Source of the DNA: Viola odorata
Lineage: Eukaryota; Streptophyta; Magnoliopsida; Malpighiales; Violaceae
DNA: 64,000 nucleotides
Reading direction: 5' to 3'
Assembly: GCA_963691705.1 (NCBI GenBank)
Contig: OY829543.1
Span: forward strand, 27,117,523 to 27,181,522
Below the pieces are notes generated by a model, which saw only the letters and a program-made list of their open reading frames with translations, searched no databases and was not told the DNA's origin. Below, piece after piece: positions 36,686 through 50,401 of the stretch (positions within the stretch are counted from its first letter, which is position 1; every line of letters starts with the position of its first letter). The translations under genes and the position numbers were made by a program.

Positions 36686-39600
36686 CTAGGGTTGGCGCGC
36701 CTGGTGCACGCATGTCTTCATGGTTTGCGAGGACTTGGCGCGGCATTCCTCATATCTTGCGCGGCCTATCCATGAGGTCTTCACGTGGATACGAGTGAGA
36801 GCCCTCATGTTCGTATCATTTCCTCCCTCTTCAAATGGATTCGTCCTCGAATCTGCGGGCTCCATTCCTTTGCGAATGTCACACAAAGTACCTACATAGA
36901 AGAGATATGCATCAACACTATGGAAAAGAGTTGGAAAATAACTAAAAGGTAACTCAAAGCGATGATGGGAAAATAAGTCTGTAGACTTCAAAACACAAGG
37001 AATTTTCTCCAATGGGCGAAGAGTAGGCTTGGGAATTATTACATGAAATGACCCTAAAGCACCCTTCACTTAAGGCCTTGACCGCGGGCTTGAAGAGATT
37101 GGCTTGGAGAGCTACCGCAAGACCTGGGATGGCTTAGGCGCGGGGACTTCATGGGATGCTAGGGTTGGCGCGCCTGGTGCACGCATGTCTTCATGGTTTG
37201 CGAGGACTTGGCGCGGCATTCCTCATGGCTTGCGCGGCCTATCCATGAGGTCTTCACGTGGATACGAGTGAGAGCCCTCATGTTCGTATCATTTCCTCCC
37301 TCTTCAAATGGATTCGTCCTCGAATCTGCGGGCTCCATTCCTTTGCGAATGTCACACAAAGTACCTACATAGAAGAGATATGCATCAACACTATGGAAAA
37401 GAGTTGGAAAATAACTAAAAGGTAATTCAAAGCGATGATGGGAAAATAAGTCTGTAGACTTCAAAACACAAGGAATTTTCTCCAATGGGCGAAGAGTAGG
37501 CTTGGGAATTATTACATGAAATGACCCTAAACCACCGTTCACTTAAGGCCTTGACCGTGGGCTTGAAGAGATTGGCTTGAAGAGCTACCGCAAGACCTCG
37601 GATGGCTTAGGCGCGGGGACTTCATGGGATGCTAGGGTCGGCGCGCCTGGTGCGCGCGTGACTTCATGGTTTGCGAGGACTTGGCGCGGCGTTCCTCACG
37701 GCTGGCGTGGCCTATCCGTGAGGTCTTCACGTGGATACGAGTGAGAGCCCTCATGCTCGTATCATCCACTCCCTCTTCAAATGGATTCGTTCTCGAATCT
37801 GCGGGCTCCATTCCTTTGCGAATGTCACATAAAGTACCTACATAGAAGAGATATGCATCAGCACTATGGAAAAGGGTTGGAAAATAACTAAAAGTTAATT
37901 CAAAGCGATGATGTGAAAATAAGTCTGTAGACTTCAAAACACAAGGAATTTTCTCCAATGGGCGAAGAGTAGGCTTGGGAATTATTACATGAAATGACCC
38001 TAAAGCACCCTTCACTTAAGGCCTTGACCGCGGGCTTGAAGAGATTGGCTTGGAGAGCTACCGCAAGACCTCGGATGGCTTAGGCGCGGGGACTTCATGG
38101 GATGCTAGGGTTGGCGCGCCTGGTGCGCGCGTGACTTCATGGTTTGCGAGGACTTGGCGCGGCGTTCCTCACGGCTGGCGCGGCCTATCCGTGAGGTCTT
38201 CACGTGGATACGAATGAGAGCCCTCATGCTCGTATCATCCACTCCCTCTTCAAATGGATTCGTTCTCGAATCTGCGCACTCCATTCCTTTGCGAATGTCA
38301 CACAAAGTACCTACATAGAAGAGATTTGCATCAGCACTATGGAAAAGAGTTGGAAAATAACTAAAAGGTAAATCAAAGCGATGATGGGAAAATAAGTCTG
38401 TAGACTTCAAAACACAAGGAATTTTCTCCCATGGGCGAAGAGTAGGCTTGGGAATTATTACATGAAATGACCCTAAACCACCCTTCACTTAAGGCCTTGA
38501 CCGCGGGCTTGAAGAGATTGGCTTGGAGAGCTACCGCAAGGCCTCGGATGGCTTAGGCGCGGGGACTTCATGGGATGCTAGGGTTGGCGCGCCTGGTGCA
38601 CGCATGTCTTCATGGTTTGCGAGGACTTGGAGCGGCATTCCTCATGGCTTGCGCGGCCTATCCATGAGGTCTTCACGTGGATACGAGTGAGAGCCCTCAT
38701 GTTCGTATCATCTCCTCCCTCTTCAAATGGATTCGTCCTCGAATCTGCGGGCTCCATTCCTTTGCGAATGTCACACAAAGTACCTACATAGAAGAGATAT
38801 GCATCAACACTATGGAAAAGAGTTGGAAAATAACTAAAAGGTAACTCAAAGCGATGATGGGAAAATAAGTCTGTAGACTTCAAAACACAAGGAATTTTCT
38901 CCAATGGGCGAAGAGTAGGCTTGGGAATTATTACATGAAATGACCCTAAAGCACCCTTCACTTAAGGCCTTGACCGCGGGCTTGAAGAGATTGGCTTGAA
39001 GAGCTACCGCAAGACCTCGGATGGCTTAGGCGCGGGGACTTCATGGGATGCTAGGGTTGGCGCGCTTGGTGCGCGCGTGACTTCATGGTTTGCGAGGACT
39101 TGGCGCGGCGTTCCTCACGGCTGGCGCGGCCTATCCGTGAGGTCTTCACGTGGATACGAGTGAGAGCCCTCATGCTCGTATCATCCACTCCCTCTTCAAA
39201 TGGATTCGTTCTCGAATCTGCGCGCTCCATTCCTTTGCGAATGTCACACAAAGTACCTACATAGAAGAGATATGCATCAGCATTATGGAAAAGAGTTGGA
39301 AAATAACTAAAAGGTAAATCAAAGCGATGATGGGAAAATAAGTCTGTAGACTTCAAAACACAAGGAATTTTCTCCCATGGGCGAAGAGTAGGCTTGGGAA
39401 TTATTACATGAAATGACCCTAAACCACCCTTCACTTAAGGCCTTGACCGCGGGCTTGAAGTGATTGGCTTGGAGAGCTACCGCAAGGCCTCGGATGGCTT
39501 AGGCGCGGGGACTTCATGGGATGCTAGGGTTGGCGCGCCTGGTGCACGCTTGTCTTCATGGTTTGCGAGGACTTGGAGCGGCATTCCTCATGGCTTGCGC

Positions 39601-40942
39601 GGCCTATCCATGAGGTCTTCACGTGGATACGAGTGAGAGCCCTCATGTTCGTATCATATCCTCCCTCTTCAAATGGATTCGTCCTCGAATCTGCGGGCTC
39701 CATTCCTTTGCGAATGTCACACAAAGTACCTACATAGGAGAGATATGCATCAGCACTATGGAAAAGGGTTGGAAAATAACTAAAAGGTAATTCAAAGCGA
39801 TGATGTGAAAATAAGTCTATAGACTTCAAAAGACAAGGATTTTTCTCCAATGGGCGAAGAGTAGGCTTGGGAATTATTACATGAAATAACCCTAAACTAC
39901 CCTTTACTTAAGGCCTTGACCGCGGGCCTGAAGAGATTGGCTTGGAGAGCTACCGCAAGGCCTCAGATGGCTTAGGTGCGGGGACTTCATGGGATGCTAG
40001 GGTTGGCGCGCCTGGTGCACGCATGTCTTCATGGTTTGCGAGGACTTGGCGCGGCATTCCTCATGGCTTGCGCGGCCTATCCATGAGGTCTTCACGTGGA
40101 TACGAGTGAGAGCCCTCATGTTCGTATCATTTCCTCCCTCTTCAAATGGATTCGTCCTCGAATCTGCGGGCTCCATTCCTTTGCGAATGTCACACAAAGT
40201 ACCTACATAGAAGAGATATGCATCAACACTATGGAAAAGAGTTGGAAAATAACTAAAAGGTAACTCAAAGCGATGATGGGAAAATAAGTCTGTAGACTTC
40301 AAAACACAAGGAATTTTCTCCAATGGGCGAAGAGTAGGCTTGGGAATTATTACATGAAATGACCCTAAAGCACCCTTCACTTAAGGCCTTGACCGCGGGC
40401 TTGTAGAGATTGGCTTGGAGAGCTACCGCAAGACCTCGGATGGCTTAGGCGCGGGGACTTCATGGGATGCTAGGGTTGGCGCGCCTGGTGCGCGCGTGAC
40501 TTCATGGTTTGCGAGGACTTGGCGCGGCGTTCCTCACGGCTGGCGCGGCCTATCCGTGAGGTCTTCACGTGGATACGAGTGAGAGCCCTCATGCTCGTAT
40601 CATCTACTCCCTCTTCAAATGGATTCGTTCTCGAATCTGCGCGCTCCATTCCTTTGCGAATGTCACAGAAAATACCTACATAGAAGAGATATGCATCAGC
40701 ACTATGGAAAAGAGTTGGAAAAAAACTAAAAGGTAACTCAAAGCGATGATGGGAAAATAAGTCTGTAGACTTCAAAACACAAGGAATTTTCTCCCATGGG
40801 CGAAGAGTAGGCTTGGGAATTATAACATGAAATGACCCTAAACCACCCTTCACTTAAGGCCTTGACCGCGGGCTTGAAGAGATTGGCTTGGAGAGCTACC
40901 GCAAGGCCTCGGATGGCTTAGGTGCGGGGACTTCATGGGATG
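36686..40942. repeat. Nine-monomer block, first copy (4,257 bp)
   Basis: Monomers start at 36686 (E left part with A right part), 37159 (A), 37632 (F), 38105 (B3), 38578 (C/A mix), 39051 (B), 39524 (C'/D mix), 39997 (A) and 40470 (B2-like without the 21 bp duplication). F has B-like 'gtgactt' and 'tccactccc' but 'gggttgg', 'agttaattc' and 'cacataaag'. B3 has 'tacgaatgag', 'ctgcgcactcc' and 'gagatttgcatc'. The next block repeats the first five of these at 4,257 bp (9 x 473). Confidence 0.88.
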
Positions 40943-43900
40943 CTAGGGTTGGCGCGCCTGGTGCACGCATGTCTTCATGGTTTGCGAGGACTTGGCGCGG
41001 CATTCCTCATATCTTGCGCGGCCTATCCATGAGGTCTTCACGTGGATACGAGTGAGAGCCCTCATGTTCGTATCATTTCCTCCCTCTTCAAATGGATTCG
41101 TCCTCGAATCTGCGGGCTCCATTCCTTTGCGAATGTCACACAAAGTACCTACATAGAAGAGATATGCATCAACACTATGGAAAAGAGTTGGAAAATAACT
41201 AAAAGGTAACTCAAAGCGATGATGGGAAAATAAGTCTGTAGACTTCAAAACACAAGGAATTTTCTCCAATGGGCGAAGAGTAGGCTTGGGAATTATTACA
41301 TGAAATGACCCTAAAGCACCCTTCACTTAAGGCCTTGACCGCGGGCTTGAAGAGATTGGCTTGGAGAGCTACCGCAAGACCTGGGATGGCTTAGGCGCGG
41401 GGACTTCATGGGATGCTAGGGTTGGCGCGCCTGGTGCACGCATGTCTTCATGGTTTGCGAGGACTTGGCGCGGCATTCCTCATGGCTTGCGCGGCCTATC
41501 CATGAGGTCTTCACGTGGATACGAGTGAGAGCCCTCATGTTCGTATCATTTCCTCCCTCTTCAAATGGATTCGTCCTCGAATCTGCGGGCTCCATTCCTT
41601 TGCGAATGTCACACAAAGTACCTACATAGAAGAGATATGCATCAACACTATGGAAAAGAGTTGGAAAATAACTAAAAGGTAACTCAAAGCGATGATGGGA
41701 AAATAAGTCTGTAGACTTCAAAACACAAGGAATTTTCTCCAATGGGCGAAGAGTAGGCTTGGGAATTATTACATGAAATGACCCTAAACCACCCTTCACT
41801 TAAGGCCTTGACCGCGGGCTTGAAGAGATTGGCTTGAAGAGCTACCGCAAGACCTCGGATGGCTTAGGCGCGGGGACTTCATGGGATGCTAGGGTTGGCG
41901 CGCCTGGTGCGCGCGTGACTTCATGGTTTGCGAGGACTTGGCGCGGCGTTCCTCACGGCTGGCGCGGCCTATCCGTGAGGTCTTCACGTGGATACGAGTG
42001 AGAGCCCTCATGCTCGTATCATCCACTCCCTCTTCAAATGGATTCGTTCTCGAATCTGCGGGCTCCATTCCTTTGCGAATGTCACATAAAGTACCTACAT
42101 AGAAGAGATATGCATCAGCACTATGGAAAAGGGTTGGAAAATAACTAAAAGTTAATTCAAAGCGATGATGTGAAAATAAGTCTGTAGACTTCAAAACACA
42201 AGGAATTTTCTCCAATGGGCGAAGAGTAGGCTTGGGAATTATTACATGAAATGACCCTAAAGCACCCTTCACTTAAGGCCTTGACCGCGGGCTTGAAGAG
42301 ATTGGCTTGGAGAGCTACCGCAAGACCTCGGATGGCTTAGGCGCGGGGACTTCATGGGATGCTAGGGTTGGCGCGCCTGGTGCGCGCGTGACTTCATGGT
42401 TTACGAGGACTTGGCGCGGCGTTCCTCACGGCTGGCGCGGCCTATCCGTGAGGTCTTCACGTGGATACGAATGAGAGCCCTCATGCTCGTATCATCCACT
42501 CCCTCTTCAAATGGATTCGTTCTCGAATCTGCGCACTCCATTCCTTTGCGAATGTCACACAAAGTACCTACATAGAAGAGATTTGCATCAGCACTATGGA
42601 AAAGAGTTGGAAAATAACTAAAAGGTAAATCAAAGCGATGATGGGAAAATAAGTCTGTAGACTTCAAAACACAAGGAATTTTCTCCCATGGGCGAAGAGT
42701 AGGCTTGGGAATTATTACATGAAATGACCCTAAACCACCCTTCACTTAAGGCCTTGACCGCGGGCTTGAAGAGATTGGCTTGGAGAGCTACCGCAAGGCC
42801 TCGGATGGCTTAGGCGCGGGGACTTCATGGGATGCTAGGGTTGGCGCGCCTGGTGCACGCATGTCTTCATGGTTTGCGAGGACTTGGAGCGGCATTCCTC
42901 ATGGCTTGCGCGGCCTATCCATGAGGTCTTCACGTGGATACGAGTGAGAGCCCTCATGTTCGTATCATCTCCTCCCTCTTCAAATGGATTCGTCCTCGAA
43001 TCTGCGGGCTCCATTCCTTTGCGAATGTCACACAAAGTACCTACATAGAAGAGATATGCATCAACACTATGGAAAAGAGTTGGAAAATAACTAAAAGGTA
43101 ACTCAAAGCGATGATGGGAAAATAAGTCTGTAGACTTCAAAACACAAGGAATTTTCTCCAATGGGCGAAGAGTAGGCTTGGGAATTATTACATGAAATGA
43201 CCCTAAACCACCCTTCACTTAAGGCCTTGACCGCGGGCTTGAAGAGATTGGCTTGAAGAGCTACCGCAAGACCTCGGATGGCTTAGGCGCGGGGACTTCA
43301 TGGGATGCTAGGGTTGGCGCGCCTGGTGCGCGCGTGACTTCATGGTTTGCGAGGACTTGGCGCGGCGTTCCTCACGGCTGGCGCGGCCTATCCGTGAGGT
43401 CTTCACGTGGATACGAGTGAGAGCCCTCATGCTCGTATCATCCACTCCCTCTTCAAATGGATTCGTTCTCGAATCTGCGGGCTCCATTCCTTTGCGAATG
43501 TCACATAAAGTACCTACATAGAAGAGATATGCATCAGCACTATGGAAAAGGGTTGGAAAATAACTAAAAGTTAATTCAAAGCGATGATGTGAAAATAAGT
43601 CTGTAGACTTCAAAACACAAGGAATTTTCTCCAATGGGCGAAGAGTAGGCTTGGGAATTATTACATGAAATGACCCTAAAGCACCCTTCACTTAAGGCCT
43701 TGACCGCGGGCTTGAAGAGATTGGCTTGGAGAGCTACCGCAAGACCTCGGATGGCTTAGGCGCGGGGACTTCATGGGATGCTAGGGTTGGCGCGCCTGGT
43801 GCGCGCGTGACTTCATGGTTTACGAGGACTTGGCGCGGCGTTCCTCACGGCTGGCGCGGCCTATCCGTGAGGTCTTCACGTGGATACGAATGAGAGCCCT

Positions 43901-45199
43901 CATGCTCGTATCATCCACTCCCTCTTCAAATGGATTCGTTCTCGAATCTGCGCACTCCATTCCTTTGCGAATGTCACACAAAGTACCTACATAGAAGAGA
44001 TTTGCATCAGCACTATGGAAAAGAGTTGGAAAATAACTAAAAGGTAAATCAAAGCGATGATGGGAAAATAAGTCTGTAGACTTCAAAACACAAGGAATTT
44101 TCTCCCATGGGCGAAGAGTAGGCTTGGGAATTATTACATGAAATGACCCTAAACCACCCTTCACTTAAGGCCTTGACCGCGGGCTTGAAGAGATTGGCTT
44201 GGAGAGCTACCGCAAGGCCTCGGATGGCTTAGGCGCGGGGACTTCATGGGATGCTAGGGTTGGCGCGCCTGGTGCACGCATGTCTTCATGGTTTGCGAGG
44301 ACTTGGAGCGGCATTCCTCATGGCTTGCGCGGCCTATCCATGAGGTCTTCACGTGGATACGAGTGAGAGCCCTCATGTTCGTATCATCTCCTCCCTCTTC
44401 AAATGGATTCGTCCTCGAATCTGCGGGCTCCATTCCTTTGCGAATGTCACACAAAGTACCTACATAGAAGAGATATGCATCAACACTATGGAAAAGAGTT
44501 GGAAAATAACTAAAAGGTAACTCAAAGCGATGATGGGAAAATAAGTCTGTAGACTTCAAAACACAAGGAATTTTCTCCAATGGGCGAAGAGTAGGCTTGG
44601 GAATTATTACATGAAATGACCCTAAAGCACCCTTCACTTAAGGCCTTGACCGCGGGCTTGAAGAGATTGGCTTGAAGAGCTACCGCAAGACCTCGGATGG
44701 CTTAGGCGCGGGGACTTCATGGGATGCTAGGGTTGGCGCGCCTGGTGCGCGCGTGACTTCATGGTTTGCGAGGACTTGGCGCGGAGTTCCTCACGGCTGG
44801 CGCGGCCTATCCGTGAGGTCTTCACGTGGATACGAGTGAGAGCCCTCATGCTCGTATCATCCACTCCCTCTTCAAATGGATTCGTTCTCGAATCTGCGCG
44901 CTCCATTCCTTTGCGAATGTCACACAAAGTACCTACATAGAAGAGATATGCATCAGCATTATGGAAAAGAGTTGGAAAATAACTAAAAGGTAAATCAAAG
45001 CGATGATGGGAAAATAAGTCTGTAGACTTCAAAACACAAGGAATTTTCTCCCATGGGCGAAGAGTAGGCTTGGGAATTATTACATGAAATGACCCTAAAG
45101 CACCCTTCACTTAAGGCCTTGACCGCGGGCTTGAAGAGATTGGCTTGAAGAGCTACCGCAAGACCTCGGATGGCTTAGGCGCGGGGACTTCATGGGATG
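40943..45199. repeat. Nine-monomer block, second copy with an extra F-B3-C trimer
   Basis: Monomers 40943, 41416, 41889, 42362 and 42835 match 36686 to 38578 at 4,257 bp. Then 43308, 43781 and 44254 repeat 41889, 42362 and 42835 at 1,419 bp. Monomer 44727 matches 39051 at 5,676 bp (4,257 + 1,419; both have 'cagcattatgg'). So the second copy contains a local trimer duplication. The B3 monomers at 42362 and 43781 share 'tggtttacgagg', absent from 38105, which confirms that the trimer duplicated after the block did. Confidence 0.9.
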
Positions 45200-47090
45200 C
45201 TAGGGTTGGCGCGCCTGGTGCGCGCGTGACTTCATGGTTTGCGAGGACTTGGCGCGGCGTTCCTCACGGCTGGCGCGGCCTCTCCGTGAGGTCTTCACGT
45301 GGATACGAGTGAGAGCCCTCATGCTCGTATCATCCACTCCCTCTTCAAATGGATTCGTTCTCGAATCTGCGCACTCCATTCCTTTGCGAATGTCACACAA
45401 AGTACCTACATAGAAGAGATATGCATCAGCACTATGGAAAAGAGTTGGAAAATAACTAAAAGGTAAATCAAAGCGATGATGGGAAAATAAGTCTGTAGAC
45501 TTCAAAACACAAGGAATTTTCTCCCATGGGCGAAGAGTAGGTTGGGAATTATTACATGAAATGACCCTAAAACACCCTTCACTTAAGGCCATGACCGCGG
45601 GCTTCAAGAGATTGGCTTGGAGAGCTACCGAAAGGCCTCGGATGGCTTAGGTGCGGGGACTTCATGGGATGCTAGGGTTGGCGCGCCTGGTGCACGCATG
45701 TCTTCATGGTTTGCGAGGACTTGGCGCGGCATTCCTCATGGCTCGCGCGGCCTATCCATGAGGTCTTCACGTGGATACGAGTGAGAGCCCTCATGCTCGT
45801 ATCATCCACTCCCTCTTCAAATGGATTCGTTCTCGAATCTGCGCGCTCTATTCCTTTGCGAATGTCACACAAAGTACCTACATAGAAGAGATATGCATCA
45901 GCACTATGGAAAAGAGTTGGAAAATAACTAAAAGGTAAATCAAAGCGATGATGGGAAAATAAGTCTGTAGACTTCAAAATACAAGGAATTTTCTCCCATG
46001 GGCGAAGAGTAGGCTTGGGAATTATTACATGAAATGACCCTAAACCACCCTTCACTTAAGGCCTTGACCGCGGGCTTGAAGAGATTGGCTTGGAGAGCTA
46101 CCGCAAGGCCTCGGATGGCTTAGGCGCGGGGACTTCATGGGATGCTAGGGTTGGCGCGCCTGGTGCACGCATGTCTTCATGGTTTGCGAGGACTTGGAGC
46201 GGCATTCCTCATGGCTTGCGCGGCCTATCCATGAGGTCTTCACGTGGATACGAGTGAGAGCCCTCATGTTCGTATCATCTCCTCCCTCTTCAAATGGATT
46301 CGTCCTCGAATCTGCGGGCTCCATTCCTTTGCGAATGTCACACAAAGTACCTACATAGGAGAGATATGCATCAGCACTATGGAAAAGGGTTGGAAAATAA
46401 CTAAAAGTTAATTCAAAGCGATGATGTGAAAATAAGTCTGTAGACTTCAAAAGACAAGGATTTTTCTCCCATGGGCGAAGAGTAGGCTTGGGAATTATTA
46501 CATGAAATAACCCTAAACTACCCTTTACTTAAGGCCTTGACCGCGGGCCAGAAGAGATTGGCTTGGAGAGCTAGCGCAAGCTCTCGGATGGCTTAGGCGC
46601 GGGGACTTCATGGGATGCTAGGGTTGGCGTGCCTGGTGCGCTCATGTCTTCATGGTTTGCGAGGACTTGGCGCGACATTCCTCATGTCTTGCGCGGCCTA
46701 TCCATGAAGTCTTCACGTGGATACGAGTGAGAGCCCTCATGCTCGTATCATCTCCTCCCTCTAAAAATGGATTCGTTCTCGAATCTGCGCGCTCCATTCC
46801 TTTGCGAATCTCACACAAAGTACCTACATCGAAGAGATATGCATCAGCACTATGGAAAAGAGTTGGAAAATAACTAAAAGGTAACTCAAAGCGATGATGG
46901 GAAAATAAGTCTGTAGACTTCAAAACACAAGGAATTTTCTCCCATGGGCGAAGAGTAGGCTTGGAAATTATTACATGAAATGACCCTAAACCACCCTTCA
47001 CTTAAGGCCTTGACCGCGGGCTTGAAGAGATTGGCTTGGAGAGCTAGCGAAAGGCCTCGGATGGCTTTGGCGCGGGGACTTCATGGGATG
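45200..47090. repeat. Four diverged single monomers
   Basis: Monomers start at 45200 (472 bp, one C lost in 'gtaggttggg' near 45541), 45672, 46145 and 46618. They do not form a HOR with each other. 45200 has private changes such as 'ggccatgaccg' and 'cggcctctccg'. 46618 carries 'cgcgacattcctcatgtcttg' and 'ctctaaaaatgg', and is the earliest member of the H3 type that recurs at 48983, 51348 and 55132. This stretch separates the A/B/E-type array on the left from the H/I/J-type array on the right. Confidence 0.85.
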
Positions 47091-48036
47091 CTAGGGTTGG
47101 CGCGCCTGGTGCACGCATGACTTCATGGTTTGCGATAACTTGGCGCGGCATTCCTCACGGCTGGCGCGGCCTATCCGTGAGGTCTTCACGTGGATACGTG
47201 TGAGAGCCCTCATGTTCGTATCATCCACTCCCTCTTCAAATGGATTCGTCCTCGAATCTGCGGGCTCCATTCCTTTGCGAATGTCACACAAAGTACCTAC
47301 ATAGGAGAGATATGCATCAGCACTATGGAAAAGGGTTGGAAAATAACTAAAAGGTAACTCAAAGCGATGATGTGAAAATAAGTCTGTAGACTTCAAAAGA
47401 CAAGGAATTTTCTCCCATGGGCGAAGAGTAGGCTTCGGAATTATTACATGAAATGACCCTAAACCACCCTTCACTTATGGCCTTGACCGCGGGCTTGAAG
47501 AGATTGGCTTGGAGAGCTAGCGCAAGGCCTCGGATGGCTTAGGCGTGGGGACTTCATGGGATGCTAGGGTTGGCGCGCTTGGTGCGCTCATGACTTCATG
47601 GTTTGCGAGGACTTGGCGCGGCATTCCTCACGGCTGGCGCGGCCTATCCGTGAGGTCTTCACGTGGATACGAGTGAGAGCCCTCATGTTCGTATCATCTC
47701 CTCCCTCTTCAAATGGATTCGTCCTCGAATCTGCGGGCTCCATTCCTTTGCGAATGTCACACAAAGTACCTACATAGGAGAGATATGCATCAGCACTATG
47801 GAAAAGGGTTGGAAAATAACTAAAAGGTAATTCAAAGCGATGATGTGAAAATAAGTCTGTAGACTTCAAAAGACAAGGATTTTTCTCCCATGGGCGAAGA
47901 GTAGGCTTGGGAATTATTACATGAAATAACCCTAAACTACCCTTTACTTAAGGCCTTGACCGCGGGCCTGAAGAGATTGGCTTGGAGAGCTAGTGCAAGG
48001 TCTCGGATGGCTTAGGTGCGGGGACTTCATGGGATG
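47091..48036. repeat. I-J monomer pair
   Basis: Monomers 47091 (I: 'gcacgcatgactt', 'tggatacgtgtgag', preceded by 'ggctttggcg') and 47564 (J: 'gcgctcatgac', then D-like 'caaggattttt' and 'ctaaactaccc'). The pair recurs at 53240/53713 (6,149 bp, 13 x 473) and at 57497/57970 (a further 4,257 bp). Confidence 0.88.
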
Positions 48037-50401
48037 CTAGGGTTGGCGCACCTGGTGCGCGCATGACTTCATGGTCTGCGAGGACTTGGTGCGGCATTCC
48101 TCACGGTTGGCGCGGCCTATCCGTGAGCTCTTCACGTGGATACGAGTGAGAGCCCTCATGCTCGTATCATCTACTCCCTCTTCAAATGGATTCGTTCTCG
48201 AATCTGCGCGCTCCATTCCTTTGCGAATGTCACACAAAGTACCTACATAGAAGAGATATGCATCAGCACTATGGAAAAGAGTTGGAAGAAAACTAAAAGG
48301 TAACTCAAAGCGATGATGGGAAAATAAGTCTGTAGACTTCAAAACACAAGGAATTGTCTCCCATGGGCGAAGAGTAGGCTTGGGAATTATTACATGAAAT
48401 GACCCTAAACCACCCTTCACTTAAGGCCTTGACCGCGGGCTTGAAGAGATTGGCTTGGAGAGCTACCGCAAGGCCTCGGATGGCTTAGGCGCGGGGACTT
48501 CATGGGATGCTAGGGTTGGCGCGCCTGGTGCACGCATGTCTTCATGGTTTGCGAGGACTTCGAGCGGCATTCCTCAAGGCTTGCGCGGCCTATCCATGAG
48601 GTCTTCACGTGGATACGAGTGAGAGCCCTCATGTTCGTATCATCTCCTCCCTCTTCAAATGGATTCGTCCTCGAATCTGCGGGCTCCATTCCTTTGCGAA
48701 TGTCACACAAAGTACCTACATAGGAGAGATATGCATCAGCACTATGGAAAAGGGTTGGAAAATAACTAAAAGTTAATTCAAAGCGATGATGTGAAAATAA
48801 GTCTGTAGACTTCAAAAGACAAGGATTTTTCTCCCATGGGCGAAGAGTAGGCTTGGGAATTATTACATGAAATAACCCTAAACTACCCTTTACTTAAGGC
48901 CTTGACCGCGGGACAGAAGAGATTGGCTTGGAGAGCTAGCGCAAGGTCTCGGATGGCTTAGGCGCGGGGACTTCATGGGATGCTAAGGTTGGCGCGCCTG
49001 GTGCGCTCATGTCTTCATGGTTTGCGAGGACTTGGCGCGACATTCCTCATGTCTTGCGCGGCCTATCCATGAAGTCTTCACGTGGATACGTGTGAGAGCC
49101 CTCATGCTCGTATCATCTCCTCCCTCTAAAAATGGATTCGTTCTCGAATCTGCGCGCTCCATTCCTTTGCGAATGTCACACAAAGTACCTATATCGAAGA
49201 GATATGCATCAGCACTATGGAAAAGAGTTGGAAGAAAACTAAAAGGTAACTCAAAGCGATGATGGGAAAATAAGTCTGTAGACTTCAAAACACAAGGAAT
49301 TTTCTCCCATGGGCGAAGAGTAGGCTTGGGAATTATTACATGAAATGACCCTAAACCACCCTTCACTTAAGGCCTTGACCGCGGGCTTGAAGAGATTGGC
49401 TTGGAGAGCTACCGCAAGGCCTCGGATGGCTTAGGCGCGGGGACTTCATGGGATGCTAGGGTTGGAGCGCCTGGTGCGCTCATGTCTTCATGGTTTGCGA
49501 GGACTTGGCGCGACATTCCTCACGTCTTGCGCGGCCTATCCATGAGGTCTTCACGTGGATACGAGTGAGAGCCCTCATGCTCGTATCATCTACTCCGTCT
49601 TCAAATGGATTCGTTCTCGAATCTGCGGGCTCCATTCCTTTGCGAATGTCACACAAAGTACGTACATAGGAGAGATATGCATCAGCACTATGGAAAAGGG
49701 TTGGAAAATAACTAAGAGGTAACTCAAAGCGATGATGTGAAAATAAGTCTGTAGACTTCAAAAGACAAGGAATTTTCTCCCATGGGCGAACAGTAGGCTT
49801 GGGAATTATTACATGAAATAACCCTAAACCACCCTTCACTTAAGGCTTTGACCGCGGGCTTGAAGAGATTGGCTTGGAGAGCTAGCGCAAGGCCTCGGAT
49901 GGCTTAGGCGCGGGGACTTCATGGGATGCTAGGGTTGGCGCGACTAGTGCGCGCGTGACTTCATGGTTTGCGAGGACTTGGCGCGGCGTTCCTCACGGCT
50001 GGCGCGGTCTATCCGTGAGGTCTTCACGTGGATACGAGTGAGAGCCCTCATGCTCGTATCATCTACTCCCTCTTCAAATGGATTCGTTCTCGAATCTGCG
50101 CGCTCCATTCCTTTGCGAATGTCACACAAAGTACCTACATAGAAGAGATATGCATCAGCACTATGGAAAAGAGTTGGAAGAAAACTAAAAGGTAACTCAA
50201 AGCGATGATGGGAAAATAAGTCTGTAGACTTCAAAACACAAGGAATTTTCTCCCATGGGCGAAGAGTAGGCTTGGGAATTATTACATGAAATGACCCTAA
50301 ACCACCCTTCACTTAAGGCCTTGACCGCGGGCTTGAAGAGATTGGCTTGGAGAGCTACCGCAAGGTCTCGGATGGCTTAGGTGCGGGGACTTCATGGGAT
50401 G
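48037..50401. repeat. H1-H5 pentamer HOR, unit 1 (2,365 bp)
   Basis: Monomers 48037 (H1: 'catggtctgcg', 'gtgagctcttc'), 48510 (H2: 'acttcgagcgg', 'cctcaaggcttg'), 48983 (H3: 'gctaaggttgg', 'ctctaaaaatgg', 'acctatatcg'), 49456 (H4: 'gttggagcgcc', 'gtacgtac', 'aactaagagg', 'gcgaacag') and 49929 (H5: 'ggcgcgact', 'gcggtctatcc'). Most of the H1, H3 and H5 variants also share 'gttggaagaaaac'. Confidence 0.92.
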
